Both the position numbers and the translations under genes were made by a program. From positions 124,001 to 188,000 of the forward strand of contig NZ_APNG01000004.1 in assembly GCF_040361255.1 (NCBI RefSeq): a stretch of DNA of 64,000 nucleotides. The letters run 5' to 3'. The notes under the pieces were generated by a model. The model worked only from the letters and a program-made list of their open reading frames with translations. It did not search any database and had not been told where the DNA came from. The DNA comes from Salinisphaera sp040361255. Its GTDB lineage: Bacteria > Pseudomonadota > Gammaproteobacteria > Nevskiales > Salinisphaeraceae. Of the stretch, positions 43,583 to 52,008 are shown piece by piece. Numbering within the stretch: the stretch's first letter is position 1; each line of letters begins with the position of its first letter.

Positions 43583-44566
43583 CTAGTGCGCGGTACGAAT
43601 CGCGTTCGCGCAACGCTCGGCGCTGACCGGGACCAGTTCGAAATCCAGCAGGCGCCAATCCAGTGACTCGATATCGCGGCGTGCGCGTTCGAAGCGCTCA
43701 AGCACGTCGTGCGTTTGCGGGTGTGGGCAGACAAAGGCAATACCGGTCAGGCGCCGGCCTTCCTCGCGCAGGCGTACCCGGGCTTCGGCGACCCAGTCCA
43801 GCGCTTCGAGATGATCGCGCAGTTGCTGGCTCAAGGGATCGACTTCGCTGGTGCCGAGCTTGCGCGGCACCTCGTCGATGAGATCGCACACGGCGGTATG
43901 CAGATGGCGCAGGCCGTGACGCAGGATATCGGCGCCGATGATCAGCGTGGCCACGAAATCCGCCCACCACAGCCCCAGGCCGATACCGAGCACGCCCACA
44001 ATGGCCGCGCCGCCAGCCAGCCAGCTCGCCCGGCCCATGGTCGCATCCGCATACAGGCCCTTGTCGTGCAAATCGATCGCCAGACGCTGGCGCGAGCGCC
44101 CGGCAATCACCGGTACGAGCATGCTGTAGGCCAGCGCGGCGAGCACCGGCCAGCCGCCCCAGTGCCAGATCGGTGTTTGCCACCAGCTCTGAAGGGCCGG
44201 ATGCTTGAGCTCGATCAGGCCGCGCAAGCCGACATACAGCAGAAACAGGCCCATGGCCGATAGCGCCAGCGCGCCGCTGAGAAAGGCGATGGTGCCGGCA
44301 CGATAAAACCCGTAGGGAAAACGCGGCCGGGGCGGCAGGCGCTCGACCCGACAGGCCACCAGAAACGCCACGGGCGGCAACAACGCCCACAGGCTTTTCA
44401 ACCAGATGGCGGTGAGTGACTGGGTCGTGCCCAGCGCGAGATACAGCGCGCCCACCGCCGTGATACGCAATACCAGAGTCAGCCATTCGACACGCCGTGC
44501 CCGCGCGAGCGCGCGTTGTTTGGCCGCGGGCAGGCGGTTCGGGTCGCGCGGTGCGTGTTCGGTCAT
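43583..44566 (-). CDS. cation diffusion facilitator-like transporter with altered TM2 site
   Basis: The 327-residue protein has six membrane helices (about residues 28-218) and a C-terminal cytoplasmic ferredoxin-like domain. Helix 5 carries the CDF motif as LHDKGLYADATMGRASW, with His167 and Asp174. Helix 2 reads IWLKSLWALLPPVAF, where active CDF proteins have acidic or His/Asp ligands (for example WIEDLLSLIPP in this subgroup, from memory). The TM2 metal ligands therefore appear replaced by Lys and hydrophobic residues. The substrate is unknown; the transporter may be altered or non-canonical. ATG at 44566. Confidence 0.78.
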   Translation of the reverse strand: MTEHAPRDPNRLPAAKQRALARARRVEWLTLVLRITAVGALYLALGTTQSLTAIWLKSLWALLPPVAFLVACRVERLPPRPRFPYGFYRAGTIAFLSGALALSAMGLFLLYVGLRGLIELKHPALQSWWQTPIWHWGGWPVLAALAYSMLVPVIAGRSRQRLAIDLHDKGLYADATMGRASWLAGGAAIVGVLGIGLGLWWADFVATLIIGADILRHGLRHLHTAVCDLIDEVPRKLGTSEVDPLSQQLRDHLEALDWVAEARVRLREEGRRLTGIAFVCPHPQTHDVLERFERARRDIESLDWRLLDFELVPVSAERCANAIRTAH

Positions 44567-44608
44567 GACCGGGCCGCAACGCCGCCCGATGCCGGGTACG
44601 CGTTGCGA

Positions 44609-45136
44609 TCAGGGATAAATATGAATCCGCGTACCATCGCTCACGCGCTCCCAGATCGTATCGATCGCTTCGTTGGAAACCGCGATACAGCCGTTGGTCC
44701 AGTCGCCCTCGCGCTCGCGATCGTCGTAGTCCGGCTGGCCGTGGATCATGATCAGATCGCCCGGATCGGTGCCGCGGGCGGCGGCATCGCGACGGTCGCG
44801 CTCGTTCGGATACGAAATATGGATCGAGCGGTGGAAGATGCTGTCCGGATTGCGCCAGTCCAACCGGTAAAAGCCTTCAGGCGTGCGGTTGTCACCGCGC
44901 TGACGCTTTGTGCCGACAGGATTCTTGCCGAGCGCGATCGGAAACTGATCGACCAGTTCGCCGTCGGCATACAGATACAGCACGCGATTGGCCTTCATCA
45001 CCACCACCAGGTCCACCGGTGGTCGGTTGCCATCGTCGGCATAGTCCTGGGCGGGCGCGGCCGTGGCCAGCATCAGCCCCAGTGTTGCCAGCGCAAAGAG
45101 CAGCAAACGGATCGTAGGGGTTGCTTTAAAGCGCAT
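44609..45136 (-). CDS. L,D-transpeptidase (YkuD domain), periplasmic
   Basis: The 175-residue protein has a signal peptide to about residue 29 (LLLFALATLGLMLATAAPAQ). A YkuD fold follows, with the conserved HG (His132) and the SxGC-type nucleophile motif as DWTNGCIAVSN (Cys150). Such enzymes make 3-3 peptidoglycan cross-links or attach lipoproteins to murein. ATG at 45136 is chosen because it starts the signal peptide. It is divergent from the isocitrate dehydrogenase gene. Confidence 0.9.
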   Translation of the reverse strand: MRFKATPTIRLLLFALATLGLMLATAAPAQDYADDGNRPPVDLVVVMKANRVLYLYADGELVDQFPIALGKNPVGTKRQRGDNRTPEGFYRLDWRNPDSIFHRSIHISYPNERDRRDAAARGTDPGDLIMIHGQPDYDDREREGDWTNGCIAVSNEAIDTIWERVSDGTRIHIYP

Positions 45137-45366
45137 GGCGAGCTCGGTTGAAAACGAAACAACGCGCAGGGTGCGCGCGGCAGACGGCAATTCTGCCGCG
45201 CAGTGCGCGCTTGCGCCAACCGTAACAATGCGCAGGGTTCAGGCGCCGCGCTCGCATGAAACCGCGACACGCCCTAGGATGAGCTCAGCAGCATACGTCT
45301 CCCGAAGGCGCGCCGCCGGGTGGCGGTGCGTCGCGCCAGCCTATTTAGCAATCTAGAGGAATCGAC

Positions 45367-46380
45367 ATGAGCAAGACGCCGGTCACAGTCATCAAGGGCG
45401 ACGGCATCGGCCCGGACATCGTCAACGCGGCACTGCGCGTGCTCGACCGTCTGGATACCGGTTTCGACTACGAAGAGGTCATCGTCGGCCAGGCCGCGCT
45501 CGACGCGGGCGAGGTCGACGTCATGCCGGAGTCTGCACTCAAGTCCATCGAGCGTACGGGGCTGGTACTCAAGGGCCCGGTCACCACGCCATCCGGCAAG
45601 GGGTATCGCTCGGTCAATGTGGCCATGCGCAAGCATTTCGATCTCTATGCCAATGTCCGGCCGACGCTGTCGATGCCCGGCACGCAGTCGCGCTACAACA
45701 ATCTCGACATCATCACCGTGCGCGAAAACACCGGTGGCATGTATTCCGGCCAGGGCCAGAAGGTCTCCGAGGATGGCAACCGTGCCGAGGCGCTGTCGGT
45801 GATCACCCGCTCCGAATGCGAGCGCATCATCCGTTTCGCCTTCGATATGGCGCGTGCGCGCGGTCGGCGCAAGGTCACGCTGGCGCATAAGGCCAACATC
45901 ATGAAATCTACCTCCGGTTTGTTTCTGGAGGTCGGGCGCCAGATCTCGGAAGAGTACGACGATATCGAGCACGACGAGGTGATCGTCGACGCCTGCGCGA
46001 TGAAGCTGGTCATGCATCCCGAGCGCTTCGACGTCATCGTTACCACCAATCTGTTCGGCGATATTCTCTCGGATCTGTGTGCCGGGCTGATCGGCGGCCT
46101 GGGCCTGGCGCCCGGCGCGAATATCGGCGAAAGCTGTGCCATGTTCGAAGCCGTGCACGGCAGCGCGCCGGATATCGCTGGCAAGGGCATCGCCAACCCC
46201 ACGTCGGTGATTCTGGCCGCGGCGCTCATGCTCGAGCATGTCGACCAGGCCGAAAACGCCAATCGCCTGCGTCGCGCGGTGCGGTCGGTGGTCGCCGAGC
46301 ATGATCGGGTGACCCCGGATCTGGGTGGCAACGCCACCACCGAGCGCTTCACCGACGCAGTCATCGAACGGCTAGGCTAG
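45367..46380 (+). CDS. NAD-dependent isocitrate dehydrogenase (IDH3/LeuB-like type)
   Basis: The 337-residue beta-decarboxylating dehydrogenase begins TVIKGDGIGPDIV. It contains the dehydrogenase signature in the NLFGDILSDLCAGLIGGLGLAPGAN segment and the substrate loop RENTGGMYSG. It oxidises isocitrate to 2-oxoglutarate in the TCA cycle. The short homologous form (about 335 residues) is usually NAD-linked, unlike enterobacterial icd. AGAGGA lies upstream of ATG 45367. A strong hairpin follows. Confidence 0.9.
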   Translation: MSKTPVTVIKGDGIGPDIVNAALRVLDRLDTGFDYEEVIVGQAALDAGEVDVMPESALKSIERTGLVLKGPVTTPSGKGYRSVNVAMRKHFDLYANVRPTLSMPGTQSRYNNLDIITVRENTGGMYSGQGQKVSEDGNRAEALSVITRSECERIIRFAFDMARARGRRKVTLAHKANIMKSTSGLFLEVGRQISEEYDDIEHDEVIVDACAMKLVMHPERFDVIVTTNLFGDILSDLCAGLIGGLGLAPGANIGESCAMFEAVHGSAPDIAGKGIANPTSVILAAALMLEHVDQAENANRLRRAVRSVVAEHDRVTPDLGGNATTERFTDAVIERLG

Positions 46381-46388
46381 CGCCCGGG

Positions 46389-46421
46389 CAGGGGCGGCGT
46401 TCTACCCGGCGCCGCCCCCTG
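46389..46421 (+). terminator. GC-rich hairpin after the isocitrate dehydrogenase gene
   Basis: CAGGGGCGGCG (46389-46399) pairs with CGCCGCCCCCTG (46410-46421) with one bulged base, 8 bases after the stop. No T-tract follows, so termination may be incomplete or Rho-assisted. Confidence 0.55.
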
Positions 46422-46454
46422 CGCCATGACCGCCAGGCGCGGATACGCCTGTTC

Positions 46455-46635
46455 TTAATCGATTCGACACCAAAACAGCTGACTTGGACCGCTGTTTTCA
46501 ACGCCATTGGAAAACGAACGACCGCACCTGGCCGGTTGTTCGTTGTTCAGTGGCTTCGCGGTCTTCGGCCGCGCCGCGCAAGCGCTCGCATGTGCGCATC
46601 CAACTCGAAAATCTTCTGTGTTTATGCCGGGTTAA
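46455..46635. repeat. dispersed two-hairpin repeat, copy 2 (longest copy)
   Basis: The copy starts TTAATCGATTCGACACC. Hairpin 1 is AAAACAGC...GCTGTTTT (about 46472-46498). Hairpin 2 is AACGAAC...GTTCGTT (about 46513-46546). The end is GCAAGCGCTCGC...CTCGAAAA...GCCGGGTTAA. It shares its 5' two thirds with 54495-54612 and its ends with 14214-14330. Confidence 0.7.
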
Positions 46636-47011
46636 CAAGGCCGTAGAGCCGTCATGGGCCAGGGTGCGCATGGCATGGCTGATTGGCCACGCTCGATGCC
46701 TGGCGCGAATGCCCCATGTTCGTCGGCGCGATGCTAGGCGTTGTTGCATTGTTGCTGGCGTATGCCGGCAATATCGCGCAATGTCGGTATGGGTAATAAT
46801 GAGTACAGGCGCGCATCGCGATTGCGGCCCACTGCCAACGCCGACGGGGAGATGAAGATTACCGTGGCAAGCACGCGCAACATCTGTAACGTGCGCAGAA
46901 AGTAACCGGGTCGGCAGGGCGTTGGCACGGTTTCGTGCATTAACTTCTATCGAACGTGCTGCAAGCGTTCGGATTTCAATACGACGTCGGCTGCGGGGAA
47001 TCGGCTAGCGC
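46636..47011. other. gap before the PAS-GGDEF-EAL gene
   Basis: No convincing gene is present. The frame 46484-46855 is a product of the repeat and is not believed. The sequence from about 46720 on is less GC-rich (GGGTAATAATGAGTACAGG) and may hold the promoter for the downstream operon, but no clear -35/-10 pair was found. Confidence 0.5.
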
Positions 47012-49084
47012 ATGAACGATTACCATTATCTGGCCGAGCACAGCCCGGCAGCGCTTTTACTGGTGCAGGCCACGGGCACGATCATCGCAGCCAATCCGGC
47101 GGCCTGTCGGATGCTCGGCCGGCAACGCGAACAGTTGCAAGCGCTGGCGGTCGATGACTGGTTGCAGCACGCCAGCCAGGTTCTCTCCGTGATCGCCGCC
47201 GCGCCCAACAAGGCCGTTGCCGTGACGCTGTATACAGGCGATGGCGCGCAATTGGCAGCACAACTGCATGTGCGCTGGTCCGAGCATGCCGATCACGGGC
47301 GTGTGGCCAGTCTCGCCTTGAGCCGGATCGCCACCCAGGCGCGGCGGACCGACGATCGTGCGCGTGCTGCTCGCACCGCGATCGAGCATATGGACGAGGC
47401 CGCGGTACTGCTCGATGCCGAGGCGCGTATTCGCGCGCTGAATCCGGCTTATACGCGTATCACCGGTTATACCGAAGCCGAAGCCCTCGGCCAGCCATTG
47501 CAGTTGCGCGATTCGCATCACGAGGAGAGCTTTCTGCTTGATCTGCTTGCCGGACTGGAAGCCGGTCAGGGGTGGGCGGGAGAGATGAATAGCCGCCGCC
47601 GCGCCGGCGAGTATTACCCGGCCTACGTCAAGATCACCGCGCTCGATCGTGCCGATAAGGATGGCGATCGGCTGTTCGTGGCCGTGTTTCGGGATCTGAG
47701 CGCCGACAAGGCGTATGAAGCACGCATCGAGTATCTCGCCCATTACGATACGCTCACCGGTCTGGCCAATCGCACGCTGATCGAAAAACGTGCCGAACTC
47801 GCGCGTATCGCGGTGGCCCGCGATGGCCGGCACCTGGCCCTGTTGTTTCTCGATCTGGACGGTTTCAAGGCGGTCAACGATTCGCTTGGCCATGCGTTGG
47901 GCGACGAGCTGCTCTGCCATGTCGCCGACCGCTTGCGCAATGCCGTCAGCAAGACCGATATCGTCGCGCGTCAGGGCGGCGATGAATTCGTGATTCTGCT
48001 CGACTCGATTTCCAAGCCGGAAGATGCCGCCTATGTGGCCACCCGCATCCAGGAAAAGCTGCGGGTGCCGTTGACGCTGGGCGACCAGACGGTGTTCACG
48101 ACCGCCAGTATCGGCATCAGCTGTTACCCCGACGACAGTCAGGACCTGACCACGTTGCTGCGTAATGCTGACATGGCGATGTATCGCGCCAAGCGTCAGG
48201 GGCACGGCCGCTATGTGTTCTATCGGCCCGAGATGGATGCCAACGCGCACTGGATGCTGCAGCTGCGCAACAACCTGCATCGCGCGCTCGAACGCGACGA
48301 GCTACATGTGTATTACCAGCCGTTCGTGGATGTCACCAGCGGGCGGGTCACCGGCATCGAGGCACTGCTGCGCTGGCAAAGCGACGAGCTGGGCATGGTA
48401 TCGCCGAGCGATTTCGTGCCGATCGCCGAGGAAACCGGGCTGATTCTGGAAGTCGGTGAATGGGTATTACGCCAGGCCTGCCAGCAGCTTCAGCGTCTGC
48501 ACGCCCAGGGCTACGACCATTTGCGCGTGGCGGTGAATCTGTCCGCGCGCCAGTTCCGCCAGACCGATCTTGTCGCCCAGATCGCGGCCGTGCTCGAACA
48601 AACCGGCCTGGACGGACGTCATCTGGAACTCGAGATCACCGAAACGGTGCTCATGGAACAGGCCGGCGCGACCCTGGATACGCTGCATGCCCTGCAGGCG
48701 CTGGGTGTTGCGGTCGCGCTCGACGATTTCGGTACCGGCTATTCGTCGTTGAGCTATCTGCGCCGGTTCCCGATCACCTATCTCAAGGTCGACAAATCCT
48801 TCGTCGACGGCATCCCTGGCGAAAAGGGCGATCTCACCATCACCCGCACGATCGTGGCCATGGCTCGCAGCCTGGGCATCCGCGTAACCGCCGAAGGCGT
48901 GGAAACCCTCGAACAGCGAAAATGGCTGCGCCATTGGCATTGCGAAGAGGCCCAGGGTTATCTCTACAGCCTGCCGCTGGCCGCAGACGATCTGGAATGG
49001 CTGCTGAGCAATCACGAGGTGTTGCCGCTGGGCAACGAAACCGGCACGCTGGCGAGTGAACCAACTCAACTGAGCAAGGAATAG
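47012..49084 (+). CDS. PAS-PAS-GGDEF-EAL protein (c-di-GMP turnover)
   Basis: The 690-residue protein has two PAS domains (about residues 5-95 and 123-235), a GGDEF domain (about 240-405) and an EAL domain (about 425-670). GGDEF is intact (QGGDEF, 322-326). The upstream inhibitory site is SKTD instead of RxxD, so product inhibition is probably lost. The EAL domain has EALLRW (about 450-455) and DDFGTGYSS. Both synthesis and breakdown of c-di-GMP are therefore possible. No membrane helix is seen, so it is cytosolic. A KaiC-like gene starts 5 bp later, indicating an operon. Confidence 0.93.
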   Translation: MNDYHYLAEHSPAALLLVQATGTIIAANPAACRMLGRQREQLQALAVDDWLQHASQVLSVIAAAPNKAVAVTLYTGDGAQLAAQLHVRWSEHADHGRVASLALSRIATQARRTDDRARAARTAIEHMDEAAVLLDAEARIRALNPAYTRITGYTEAEALGQPLQLRDSHHEESFLLDLLAGLEAGQGWAGEMNSRRRAGEYYPAYVKITALDRADKDGDRLFVAVFRDLSADKAYEARIEYLAHYDTLTGLANRTLIEKRAELARIAVARDGRHLALLFLDLDGFKAVNDSLGHALGDELLCHVADRLRNAVSKTDIVARQGGDEFVILLDSISKPEDAAYVATRIQEKLRVPLTLGDQTVFTTASIGISCYPDDSQDLTTLLRNADMAMYRAKRQGHGRYVFYRPEMDANAHWMLQLRNNLHRALERDELHVYYQPFVDVTSGRVTGIEALLRWQSDELGMVSPSDFVPIAEETGLILEVGEWVLRQACQQLQRLHAQGYDHLRVAVNLSARQFRQTDLVAQIAAVLEQTGLDGRHLELEITETVLMEQAGATLDTLHALQALGVAVALDDFGTGYSSLSYLRRFPITYLKVDKSFVDGIPGEKGDLTITRTIVAMARSLGIRVTAEGVETLEQRKWLRHWHCEEAQGYLYSLPLAADDLEWLLSNHEVLPLGNETGTLASEPTQLSKE

Positions 49085-49089
49085 ACGTA

Positions 49090-50811
49090 GTGGCGAAGCG
49101 AGAACTCGTAGCCACGCCGCGCCTGGCGACCGGTGTCGAAGGCCTGGACGCCTTGCTCGGCGGTGGCTTGCCCGATCGACGCCTGACCCTGTTGTACGGC
49201 GGTACCGGCGTGGGCAAGACCGTGCTCGCGCTGGAAATACTGGTCAACAGCGCGCGCGAGGGGCTGCCCGGCGTGGCTGTGGGTTTCGAAGAAGGCCCGG
49301 ACGAACTGGTCGAAAACCATGTCTCGTTCGACTGGGGCCTGGCCGAGACCGTGGACGACAAGATCCATCTGATGGCTGCCCGTGTCGAGGACGAGTTCTA
49401 TAATGCCGGCGCTTTCGATATTTCCGGTCTGCTGGCCGCTATCGAAGCCAAGGTCAAACAGACCGGCGCGCGCTGGGTACTCATCGATGGCCTCGATGCG
49501 CTGCTGGGTACGCTCGGCGACCGCGTGGCGGCGATGCGCGAACTGTTCCGGCTCAAGCACTGGCTCACGGGCTGTGGCGTGGCGGTGATCATGACCGCCA
49601 AGCTCGATCACCCCGATACCACCGGCGGTACGCATTTTCGCGATATGCCTTATGTCGCCGATTGCGTGATCGAACTCAGCAACGTCGCCCACAAGCGCAC
49701 GTTTGCGCGCACGCTGCGGGTGGTCAAGCTGCGCGGCGGCCAGAGCAGCAGCGCGGAAATGCCGTTCGTGATTCGCAGCAGCGGCGTGCTCGTTGCCGAA
49801 CGAGAAAACTACCCATTGACCGCCAAGGTGTTCGACGAGCGTCTGGGCACCGGCCTCGATCGGCTGGATACCATGCTTCGTGGCGGGTTGATCCGTGGCA
49901 ACAGTGTGCTCGTGTCCGGGCCGCCGGGCGCAGCCAAGACCAGTCTTGCCGCCTGTTTCGCGCGCGAGATGGCCGAGCGCGGCGAGCGTGTGCTCTATGT
50001 GAGTTTCGACGAGGCAGGCGATCAGATCGTCGAGGATTTGCTGTCGGTGGGTATCGACCTGCGTCCCTATGTGGACAGCGGCTTGTTGCAGATCCACGGC
50101 ATCCTCGCGGGCGCGACGAGTGCCGAAGCGCACTATATCGATATCCATCACGCGATTCGCGAGTTCGCGCCGGCGCATATCGTGGTCGACCCGATCTCGG
50201 CGCTGGTCAAGGCTGGCGGCCTGGAGATGGCGGTCGATGTCAGTGATCGGCTGCTCGATCTCGCCAAGGCCAGCGGTACTACGTTTTATGTCACCGCGCT
50301 GTCGTCGTCGCGGACGCCGAGCTCGGATATGGAAAGCCATCTCGCCAATATCGTCGATGTATGGATCGGCGTGAGTTATCGCGTCGATGAGGGCGAGCGC
50401 AATCGCGCGTTGTCGGTAATCAAGGCGCGGGGTATCAACCATTCCAATCAGATACGCGAACTCACGCTCGACGACAGCGGGCCGAGTCTGGCCGATGTGT
50501 ATATCGCCAGCGGCGAGATGCTGATGGGCTCGGCGCGCCTGCGCGAAGAACAGGACGCCGCCGCGCGCCGGCGCAGTGAACAGCATCGCTACGAACGCGA
50601 TCGTCAGCGCGTGGAAAACGAGATCGCCGATACCAGCGAGCAGATCGCCACCCTCACGCGCAAGCTCGATCAGCAGCGCGTCGATCTCGAACAGCTCGAG
50701 CGCCACGCCCAGGACCATCTCGAGCAGCGCGTACAGGATCGGGGACGCCTGCTGCGCAGCCGCGGCGCGGATGCCAACGATCGCCGGTTTTCCGATGAGT
50801 GGCCGTCATGA
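49090..50811 (+). CDS. KaiC-like two-domain ATPase
   Basis: The 573-residue RecA-type protein has tandem KaiC domains. Walker A motifs are GGTGVGKT (37-44) and GPPGAAKTS (277-285). Catalytic acid pairs are FEE (67-68) in the first domain and FDE (307-308) in the second. Where cyanobacterial KaiC has the autophosphorylated Ser431/Thr432 (SHISTITD), this protein has SHLANIVD, i.e. Ala419/Asn420. Residues about 485-555 form an Arg/Glu/Gln-rich coiled coil. GTG 49090 has AAGGAA upstream. It overlaps the KaiB-like gene by ATGA. A signalling role rather than a clock is inferred. Confidence 0.92.
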   Translation: MAKRELVATPRLATGVEGLDALLGGGLPDRRLTLLYGGTGVGKTVLALEILVNSAREGLPGVAVGFEEGPDELVENHVSFDWGLAETVDDKIHLMAARVEDEFYNAGAFDISGLLAAIEAKVKQTGARWVLIDGLDALLGTLGDRVAAMRELFRLKHWLTGCGVAVIMTAKLDHPDTTGGTHFRDMPYVADCVIELSNVAHKRTFARTLRVVKLRGGQSSSAEMPFVIRSSGVLVAERENYPLTAKVFDERLGTGLDRLDTMLRGGLIRGNSVLVSGPPGAAKTSLAACFAREMAERGERVLYVSFDEAGDQIVEDLLSVGIDLRPYVDSGLLQIHGILAGATSAEAHYIDIHHAIREFAPAHIVVDPISALVKAGGLEMAVDVSDRLLDLAKASGTTFYVTALSSSRTPSSDMESHLANIVDVWIGVSYRVDEGERNRALSVIKARGINHSNQIRELTLDDSGPSLADVYIASGEMLMGSARLREEQDAAARRRSEQHRYERDRQRVENEIADTSEQIATLTRKLDQQRVDLEQLERHAQDHLEQRVQDRGRLLRSRGADANDRRFSDEWPS

Positions 50812-51134
50812 GCGAAGTGCAGCCGGTTAACTGTGACGTCGAGCCGACGCAGACCCATCCTCGGGTACGGTTGTTTGTCGCCGGCGATTCGCCCAGCTCG
50901 CGGCGGGCGCGGCGTGCGGTCGAGGCAGCGCTGGGTGCGCAGGCACAGTCATCCGGCCTGCGTTTCGAGGTGGTCGATGTATTACGCGAACCCGAACGCG
51001 CGCTCGAATCCAAATTGCTGGCCACGCCGACGTTGATTATCGAGCATGGCGGTACCGTCAGCCGCTATGTCGGCGACCTGTACCAACGCGAAGACGTCGC
51101 TTACGAACTGGCTCAGGCAGTCGAACAGGACTGA
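50808..51134 (+). CDS. KaiB-like thioredoxin-fold protein
   Basis: In the 108-residue protein, the KaiB fold begins RVRLFVAGDSPSSRRARRAV at about residue 20. It continues with FEVVDVLREPERALESKLLATPTLIIE, which contains the typical cis-Pro TPTL. It lacks the N-terminal sensor kinase domain of SasA. The ATG overlaps the KaiC-like stop as ATGA, so the two are produced together. KaiB binds KaiC in cyanobacteria; here KaiA is absent. The partner relation is inferred from coupling. Confidence 0.88.
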   Translation: MSEVQPVNCDVEPTQTHPRVRLFVAGDSPSSRRARRAVEAALGAQAQSSGLRFEVVDVLREPERALESKLLATPTLIIEHGGTVSRYVGDLYQREDVAYELAQAVEQD

Positions 51135-51170
51135 ATAGGCGCGCCAGCCGTCGGCTGTGCTCTGCCGAGC

Positions 51171-52001
51171 TCATAACCGGGCACAGGTGACCCGCTCGTT
51201 ACCGCCCAGGTCGCGGATCGTTCTAACGTTTGCCCAGCCGGCGAGCAGGGCACGTACGGCCGCGCCCTGATCGGCGCCGTGTTCGAGATACAGCGCGCCC
51301 CCGGTATGCAGATGATCGCGCGCGCCGGCGACGATCTCGGCCAGATCGGCCAGGCCGTGGTCGGCTGCGACCAGCGCGGCCTCGGGTTCGTGGCCGAGCT
51401 CGGGCGCGGCCAGATGTCGGTCGCCGGGCGCGACATAAGGTGGGTTGGCTACGATGATATCGAAACGCTGATCGCCGACGGCGCCATACCAGGGCCCGTG
51501 GGCGAAAACGACCGTTTCGATGCCCAGCCGTGTCGCGTTGGCCTCGGCACAGGCGAGCGCCGCGGCGCTGGCATCGGTGGCCACCAGCCGCCAGTCGCTG
51601 CGTTCGCTGGCCAGCGCCAGGGCGATGGCGCCGCTGCCCGTACCCAGATCCAGCACATCACGACGCTGCGCATCATGGTGCTCGAGTACCGCTTCCACCA
51701 GCGTTTCCGTATCCGGGCGCGGAATGAGCACCGCCGGCGTGACCGCGAGGTCGAGTGTCCAGAAGCCGATATGGCCGGTGATATAGGCCAGCGGCTCGCC
51801 GGCGGCGCGGCGCGCGAGCAGGGTATCGAAGCGCGCGCGCACGGCATCGTCAACGCGCTCATGCGCATGAATCAGCAGCCAGCTGTGGCCCACGCCCAGG
51901 GCGTGTTCGAGCAATCGGATGGCATCCAGATCGGGGCTGTCGCTGTGTCCGCGCAGGCGTGTACCTGCGGCGCGGCGCAGCGTCTCGATGGTCGCGTGCA
52001 C
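51171..52001 (-). CDS. prmC: peptide chain release factor N5-glutamine methyltransferase
   Basis: The 276-residue SAM-dependent enzyme methylates the GGQ glutamine of RF1 and RF2. The N-terminal helical domain (about 1-80) recognises the factor. The SAM fold has DLGTGSGAIALAL, and the catalytic NPPY motif is in IIVANPPYVAPGD. The start is GTG at 52001, 7 bp after the prfA stop, with no obvious Shine-Dalgarno. It belongs to the hemA-prfA-prmC operon, where enzyme and substrate are encoded together. Confidence 0.95.
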   Translation of the reverse strand: MHATIETLRRAAGTRLRGHSDSPDLDAIRLLEHALGVGHSWLLIHAHERVDDAVRARFDTLLARRAAGEPLAYITGHIGFWTLDLAVTPAVLIPRPDTETLVEAVLEHHDAQRRDVLDLGTGSGAIALALASERSDWRLVATDASAAALACAEANATRLGIETVVFAHGPWYGAVGDQRFDIIVANPPYVAPGDRHLAAPELGHEPEAALVAADHGLADLAEIVAGARDHLHTGGALYLEHGADQGAAVRALLAGWANVRTIRDLGGNERVTCARL

Positions 52002-52008
52002 GCGGTGC

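Noticed and set aside
46484..46855. Plus-strand 123-codon frame after the isocitrate dehydrogenase gene
   Set aside because: It arises from the dispersed two-hairpin repeat and has an Arg/Cys-rich unnatural composition.
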